The notes beneath the pieces were generated by a model, which saw only the letters and a list, made by a program, of their open reading frames with translations, was not told the origin of the DNA and did no database searches. A stretch of DNA of 64,000 nucleotides from CAYNYI01 sp964401455 (GTDB lineage Bacteria; Fibrobacterota; OXYB2-FULL-49-7; CAYNYI01). Shown here one piece after another: positions 59,959-64,000 of the stretch. The first letter of the stretch is position 1. Each line of letters opens with the position of its first letter. The translations under genes and the position numbers were made by a program. Location: contig CAYNYI010000001.1 of assembly GCA_964401455.1 (NCBI GenBank), positions 1 to 64,000 on the forward strand. The letters run 5' to 3'.

Positions 59959-60042
59959 GAAGGCCTTACTTCTGTTATAAGCATAAAAATATCGAATCCC
60001 CAGTTTGAAGGACAGACAAAACATAAACTTGGAAATCCTGAG

Positions 60043-60924
60043 GTGAAAGGAATTGTCGAAAGCAGCCTCAACGAAAAACTGGGAATTTTTCTTGAAGAAA
60101 ACCCGCCAGTCGCTAAAAAAATAATTGATAAATGTATAGGCGCCGCGACAGCGAGAGAGGCCGCAAGAAAAGCAAAACAGCTTTCCAGAAGAAAAAACTT
60201 TCTTGAGACGGGCAGCCTTCCCGGTAAACTTGCCGACTGCTCAAGCAAAGACAGAACAATTTGTGAGATATTCATTGTTGAGGGGGACTCTGCGGGCGGT
60301 TCTGCCAAGATGGGTAGAGACCGGTCTTTTCAGGCTATACTTCCTCTTCGCGGAAAAATTCTTAATGTTGAAAAAAAGAGACTTGATAAAATTCTTTCGA
60401 GCGAAGAAATAAAAGTTTTAATATCTGCTATCGGAACGGGGATCGGCGATGATGAATTTGATATGGAAAAGAGAAGATATGATAAAATTATCATAATGAC
60501 CGACGCAGATGTTGACGGGGCGCATATACGGACATTATTAATGACTTTTTTCTTCAGATATATGGAAAAGCTCATTACAGACGGACACTTATATATTGCT
60601 CAACCACCTTTATATAAAATCAAACAAGGTAAAAGAGAGGTATATGCGTTTAGCGACGAAGAAAAAAACAGGCTTGTAAAAGAATTAGATCAGTCTAAAA
60701 ATCAAAAAGTTTCTATACAGAGATATAAAGGTCTTGGTGAAATGAACCCGGAACAGCTCGCAACAACAACCATGGAACCAGACAGAAGAATTCTTCTTCA
60801 GGTTACTCTTGAGGATGCAGTCGAAGCCGATAAAATTTTTACTAAACTTATGGGTGACGAAGTTGAGCCGAGAAGAAAATTTATAGAGGACCATGCCCAT
60901 ACTGTTAAGGAGCTTGATGTCTGA
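60043..60924 (+). CDS. gyrB: GyrB C-terminal open frame
   Basis: A 293-residue frame starting at an internal GTG (Val in the full protein), with TOPRIM and the C-terminal tail. No ribosome-binding site is seen before it, and the QTK loop lies upstream, so independent translation is unlikely. Confidence 0.55.
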   Translation: MKGIVESSLNEKLGIFLEENPPVAKKIIDKCIGAATAREAARKAKQLSRRKNFLETGSLPGKLADCSSKDRTICEIFIVEGDSAGGSAKMGRDRSFQAILPLRGKILNVEKKRLDKILSSEEIKVLISAIGTGIGDDEFDMEKRRYDKIIIMTDADVDGAHIRTLLMTFFFRYMEKLITDGHLYIAQPPLYKIKQGKREVYAFSDEEKNRLVKELDQSKNQKVSIQRYKGLGEMNPEQLATTTMEPDRRILLQVTLEDAVEADKIFTKLMGDEVEPRRKFIEDHAHTVKELDV

Positions 60925-60942
60925 TTTAATATAACCGGGAAA

Positions 60943-60974
60943 TAAAAAAAAGGACCCTTAGGGTCCTTTTTTTA
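60943..60974. terminator. Bidirectional Rho-independent terminator after gyrB
   Basis: AGGACCC-tta-GGGTCCT hairpin (60951-60967) flanked by A-run and T-run, so it works on both strands. It serves gyrB and the convergent secreted-protein gene, whose stop codon overlaps it. Confidence 0.85.
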
Positions 60975-63296
60975 TTTCTGCATTAAAATTTTTTTTAAAA
61001 CAGATTTTTCTTTGTTCTGAAATTTCGCTATGTAAATTCCGGAAGACATTCCTTCTGCAGTCCATGTAAAAGAGTATGGTATCTTGTTAGGAACAAAAGT
61101 TTTTAAAATTCTGCCTTTTGTGTTCATAATATTTATTCTTGAATCAGGAGCATTAATATCCTTACCGGAAACTATTATTTTTACCGATGGGTTAAAAGGA
61201 TTCGGAAATGCACTTATTGTAACTTCTTCTTCAGGATTTACAGAATTATCTTTGCTTATTGAAAGCACAGAACTGTTCGGTACAGATAATTCAATATATT
61301 TGTTTTTTACTGTACCTGTAATATCTAAGCTTCTTTCGGAAGCCGAAGCAGCCTGGAATTCATAGGTTTTTTCCATTCCGTTTTCTTCATAACAGTATCG
61401 AACATTTACAGGGTCGTTAAAGGAATTCTGCTCCTGGTAGGCAGCGTGTATCATAACTTCGTTTACCGCATGAGAGTTTCCATGAAATTTTATAAAAAAC
61501 TCATTGCCGTAACCGTTTAAAATACCGGTTGTATCTCTGTACTGCAGCCAATGTCTTGTCCAGGAAGGGCTTTTAACAAAATCATATGCCAGAGAGTAAG
61601 AGTTGCCGTCGTTTGAGACTGAAATATTATAGTCCTTTTCCGATGTCCATGGAAGAACGGAATAAGAAGCCGCCGTATTGAACCACTTGAACGAAGAGTT
61701 TTCCGGAGCCTCAATTTTAAATGTTATGTCACCGTAAACCTTTTCCATCAAATCGTATGGTTTATATGTTCCGGAAAATGATTCTATCATCGGGTTAGTG
61801 TGCGCTGAATCATTGAGTATAACCGGATATCTGACAGGAACAGTATTCATTCCTTTGACATCTCCGTTTAGGTACCCGATTGTATTCGTTCCGGTTTTCA
61901 GTCTTGGCAGAGACATCGGGGCAACGGACAACCATGTTTCTGTGTTGAAAGAATTAAGCCCTGCCTGCCCCGCTGTTCCGACAAACGAAAATTTAACTAA
62001 ATATTCATACATTCCGTAACACTCGGATGTAAGGTCCTCGGAATTAGAAAGGTCCGCACCCGACGCCAGCTCAGTCCATGAATGACCGAAATTTTTACTG
62101 AACTGCACAGTGGTATTACCTGATGTTTGATAGCTGAGCACGACTCCGTCATGATAGCCGTTTAGATCGGCAAGATCTGCGCCCGGTTTTCCAATAAACA
62201 GATATGGAGAATATGTCCGAAAAATTATAAACCCTGAGCCGTCATTTTCAAGAACAGGGCCTTCTGTCCCAAAAACGATATTGCTGTCCCTGAATATTCC
62301 GTCAGAATAATCGCTCTCGTAGCTTAGATCCGGTTGATACTTAAGAACACCTATTCCGGTAGTGTTAACGCTTCCTCCGTTTTCCGGGGCAACCCATGGT
62401 TTGGGGCCGTAAGGTTCTTTGTTGTGGATTTCTTCGAGCTCCTGAGCGCGCGCCGCCCAATAAGAGTTTTCATTTTCTGTATCCAGCCGCTCTCTTATCA
62501 TAAAAACCCTTTGGCTGTCCGATTGCCAATACCTGCGCAGAGACTCGCCTCTCCTCAGAACAAAGTCCATTGTGTGACAGGTATACCATTGTTTATTATA
62601 TCTTTCATAATAAGGAGGATTATTGTTCCTTTTCTGATAAGATGTGTCCGCAAAATTTTTAAACATTTCGAGAGTTATCATTCCCACGTCCTTGAGGGAA
62701 TCAGGATAAGGAAAATACGGAAAAATACCATGTGGATTGTTGTCCATAATTGACGGGTTTTCTCCAATCTCAAGCCAGGAAGGAATATGACCGTCCGCCT
62801 CTTTTACATAGCCTCTTTGTTCCGGATCAAAATAATGCCAGTCTCCGTCATAGTGGACCTCAATCATTGTATGCCAGCTGCCGTATCCTCCGCAAACCAG
62901 AGAATCGAACATTCCTGTTGCTTCGAGCATTCCGGCGTATGCGGGGTTTACATGAAAACAAAGGCCGTATCCATATGAGTTGAAAAGTTCTATCGGGTCT
63001 CTAATCAGTAAATGAGAAACTCTTTCGTTGCTGCTATAGTCGCTCTTATTGTCAACCCAGCGGTTTTCTTCACGGGCATCAGCAAAATGATAAAAACCGG
63101 TAACGGAATCAGCAAAGTAATTATGAACAGCTTCCGCAAGCTCCTGACCGGTTTTACCGCTGAAGCCGGGGTGTTCCAGAAAATTTTGGTAATCTCCGCT
63201 TAAATCGGCAGTATGTTGCGTAAGAATTTTCGGCGAGTAGGCTTTCGAAAAAACCTGAAACGAAAAAATCAATATCAAAATTATAAATGCTCTCAT
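60972..63296 (-). CDS. Secreted transglutaminase-like protein with T9SS sorting domain
   Basis: A 774-residue exported protein with a signal peptide (MRAFIILILIFSFQVFSKA). A transglutaminase-like core carries the triad Cys113 (YGLCFHVNPAYAG), His142 (SWHTMIEV) and Asp157 (FDPEQRG). Long beta-rich middle regions follow. The last 80 or so residues (ISAFPNPFNPSVKI, then FTWTAEGMSSGIYIAKF) are a type A T9SS sorting domain, for outer-membrane export. A GGAAA ribosome-binding site precedes the ATG. The substrate is unknown. Confidence 0.82.
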   Translation of the reverse strand: MRAFIILILIFSFQVFSKAYSPKILTQHTADLSGDYQNFLEHPGFSGKTGQELAEAVHNYFADSVTGFYHFADAREENRWVDNKSDYSSNERVSHLLIRDPIELFNSYGYGLCFHVNPAYAGMLEATGMFDSLVCGGYGSWHTMIEVHYDGDWHYFDPEQRGYVKEADGHIPSWLEIGENPSIMDNNPHGIFPYFPYPDSLKDVGMITLEMFKNFADTSYQKRNNNPPYYERYNKQWYTCHTMDFVLRRGESLRRYWQSDSQRVFMIRERLDTENENSYWAARAQELEEIHNKEPYGPKPWVAPENGGSVNTTGIGVLKYQPDLSYESDYSDGIFRDSNIVFGTEGPVLENDGSGFIIFRTYSPYLFIGKPGADLADLNGYHDGVVLSYQTSGNTTVQFSKNFGHSWTELASGADLSNSEDLTSECYGMYEYLVKFSFVGTAGQAGLNSFNTETWLSVAPMSLPRLKTGTNTIGYLNGDVKGMNTVPVRYPVILNDSAHTNPMIESFSGTYKPYDLMEKVYGDITFKIEAPENSSFKWFNTAASYSVLPWTSEKDYNISVSNDGNSYSLAYDFVKSPSWTRHWLQYRDTTGILNGYGNEFFIKFHGNSHAVNEVMIHAAYQEQNSFNDPVNVRYCYEENGMEKTYEFQAASASERSLDITGTVKNKYIELSVPNSSVLSISKDNSVNPEEEVTISAFPNPFNPSVKIIVSGKDINAPDSRINIMNTKGRILKTFVPNKIPYSFTWTAEGMSSGIYIAKFQNKEKSVLKKILMQK

Positions 63297-63311
63297 TTTT
63301 ATTTCCTTTCT

Positions 63312-63395
63312 AAATCGATCTATTTTTAGTAAAAACGCTTCGATTACTTAAAATATATATAGATTCCCCAGAAAATCAAAAAAATAGATCGATTT
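63312..63395. promoter_or_regulatory. Inverted repeat, possible operator in the divergent promoter region
   Basis: Two 16-base arms, 63312-63327 (AAATCGATCTATTTTT) and 63380-63395 (its exact reverse complement), are 52 bases apart. They lie upstream of the secreted-protein gene start and are in the right place for a regulator of divergent promoters. Confidence 0.6.
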
Positions 63396-63406
63396 TATTA
63401 TTTAAT

Positions 63407-63422
63407 TGTGATTTATATCACA
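63407..63422. promoter_or_regulatory. Perfect CRP-type palindrome
   Basis: TGTGA-TTTATA-TCACA, flanked by matching T and A, is a perfect match to the CRP half-site pattern (TGTGA-N6-TCACA). It lies in the 273-base divergent gap between the secreted-protein gene and the last gene. Confidence 0.6.
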
Positions 63423-63441
63423 ACATTATGGAAAAATTTTT

Positions 63442-63520
63442 TTTATATTATAAGCTTGAAAACTGTTGCAATTGGGGGTAAAAATAAAGTTCTTTATATT
63501 ATAGACTAGAAACCGTTAAA
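63442..63520 (+). repeat. Imperfect direct repeat, promoter-like
   Basis: TTTATATTATA at 63442-63452 and again at 63493-63503, 51 bases apart. The sequence after each is also related (GAAAACTGTT and GAAACCGTTA). TATATTATA resembles a -10 region, so these may be two start sites or repeated binding sites. Confidence 0.4.
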
Positions 63521-63569
63521 ACAATCTAATCATAGATGATAGTTATTTTAATTTTATAAGGAGTTCATT

Positions 63570-64000
63570 ATGATATACCTGAGGAGCCGTTTGTTTTTTT
63601 TAGTTATTTTTTTGTGTATAATTTCTTCTGCCGCGGAAAAACCGGAACCCGGTGTTGACTGGGTCAACAGAACCGTTACGGCAATTGGGGTAAGCGGCGA
63701 TAAAGGCAACCGGGCCTCTAAAATTAGAGTGGCAAAATTGACCGCTATAAGAGACGCTCTTGAACTTGTTAAAGGAATGCCCGTAAACAGCACAACAACC
63801 GTAAAAAATCTTATGCTGGAAAGTGATGTTATAAAAACAAAAATAAATGGATACATACAAAACTTTGAATTTGAGAATAAACCTCATTATATGAGTGACG
63901 GTACAATTGAAATCGCTGTTACTATTCCTCTTGACGGAATTATGGACCAGCTTGTTCCTTCAGAAATAGGCGACAATCCTTCAGTAAAATCCATGGAAAG
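63570..64000 (+). CDS. Exported LPP20-like protein, 5' part (runs off the window)
   Basis: The first 143 codons. Signal peptide (LRSRLFFLVIFLCIISSAA), then GVDWVNRTVTAIGVSGDKG and an alternating alpha/beta segment (KIRVAKLTAIRDALELVKG) resembling LPP20/FlgT-N-type envelope proteins. AAGGAG lies six bases before the ATG. The end lies outside the window. Confidence 0.7.
   Translation, partial: MIYLRSRLFFLVIFLCIISSAAEKPEPGVDWVNRTVTAIGVSGDKGNRASKIRVAKLTAIRDALELVKGMPVNSTTTVKNLMLESDVIKTKINGYIQNFEFENKPHYMSDGTIEIAVTIPLDGIMDQLVPSEIGDNPSVKSME

Larger units (their letters stand above)
59008..60924 (+). pseudogene. gyrB: DNA gyrase subunit B with an in-frame TAA stop
   Basis: Read through, this is 638 residues plus stop, the normal GyrB length. 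The ATPase domain has [19 protein letters not shown] and VSGGLHGVG; after the stop come the QTK loop ([10 protein letters not shown]), the TOPRIM motifs [14 protein letters not shown] and DADVDGAHI, and the C-terminal [17 protein letters not shown]. Codon 317 (59956-59958) is TAA where the family has Arg (GDDxREGL; here GVDI-stop-EGL). Both sides share the frame, so no indel is involved. GTG start, preceded by AGAGG. Gyrase is essential, so error, readthrough or a polymorphism are all to be tested. The 5' frame is 59008-59958 and the 3' open frame runs to 60924. Confidence 0.88.

Noticed and set aside
59008..60924. GyrB naturally split into two polypeptides
   Set aside because: The break lies within the transducer domain and leaves the QTK loop before the next start codon, with no ribosome-binding site there.

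Overview
The window looks like the replication-origin region of a bacterial chromosome, probably from the FCB superphylum and most like Fibrobacterota/Chitinispirillia. Three things suggest this. A secreted protein (60972-63296) ends in a type IX secretion (T9SS) sorting domain. A PorV-like outer-membrane barrel sits in the replication cluster. A TIGR02147/DUF4423-type regulator, a family typical of Fibrobacter relatives, lies at 14032-14862. This assignment is inference; there is no rRNA or tRNA in the window. Base composition is moderately AT-rich, and TTG and GTG starts are common.

Layout. 1-4241 (minus): a sugar-uptake operon (binding lipoprotein, two permeases, PfkB sugar kinase, truncated sucrose-phosphate-synthase-like gene). 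4321-18173: surface-polysaccharide genes (galE, a WecA/CapD-like fusion, UDP-glucose pyrophosphorylase, Wzi-like outer-membrane protein, gmd/rmd with a WYL regulator), a geranylgeranyl reductase with its own ferredoxin, a tail-fibre-like small protein, and a regulator/lipoprotein pair. 18346-23352: a mini flagellar-rod protein, a TerB-DnaJ protein, a membrane histidine kinase, and a UbiA prenyltransferase next to a CruF-like carotenoid protein.

23344-46409 is an almost unbroken minus-strand run with tight or overlapping junctions: ligA (frameshifted), SGNH hydrolase, CHASE2 adenylate cyclase, recN, nadK, a degenerate EPSP-synthase paralogue, tyrA, gatA, GT2, DUF4321, pssA, psd, an HtrA-like protease, bactofilin, M23 peptidase, parB, parA, rsmG, mnmG, mnmE. 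46563-50941 (plus): a receiver-HDOD-STAS protein, MarC, a CBM9-like protein and a patatin. 53353 down to 50936 (minus): rpmH-rnpA-yidD-yidC. From 53542 (plus): dnaA, a 300-bp AT-rich intergenic region (probable oriC), dnaN, the PorV-like gene, recF, dciA-like and gyrB.

Most genes left of about 53.4 kb point left and those to the right point right, as expected for leading-strand genes flanking oriC. Two parS sequences lie 8-10 kb from dnaA, on the start codons of rsmG and mnmG, and parAB is adjacent, giving a complete origin-segregation module next to bactofilin and an M23 peptidase.

The strongest items for follow-up are: an in-frame TAA in gyrB at a normally conserved Arg; a one-base frameshift in ligA; an EPSP-synthase homologue with all the main catalytic residues replaced; the reductase-ferredoxin pair; the UbiA-CruF pair; the start-codon parS twins; and a perfect CRP-type palindrome upstream of the last, truncated gene. 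I did not find a clear anti-phage, CRISPR or mobile-element system.
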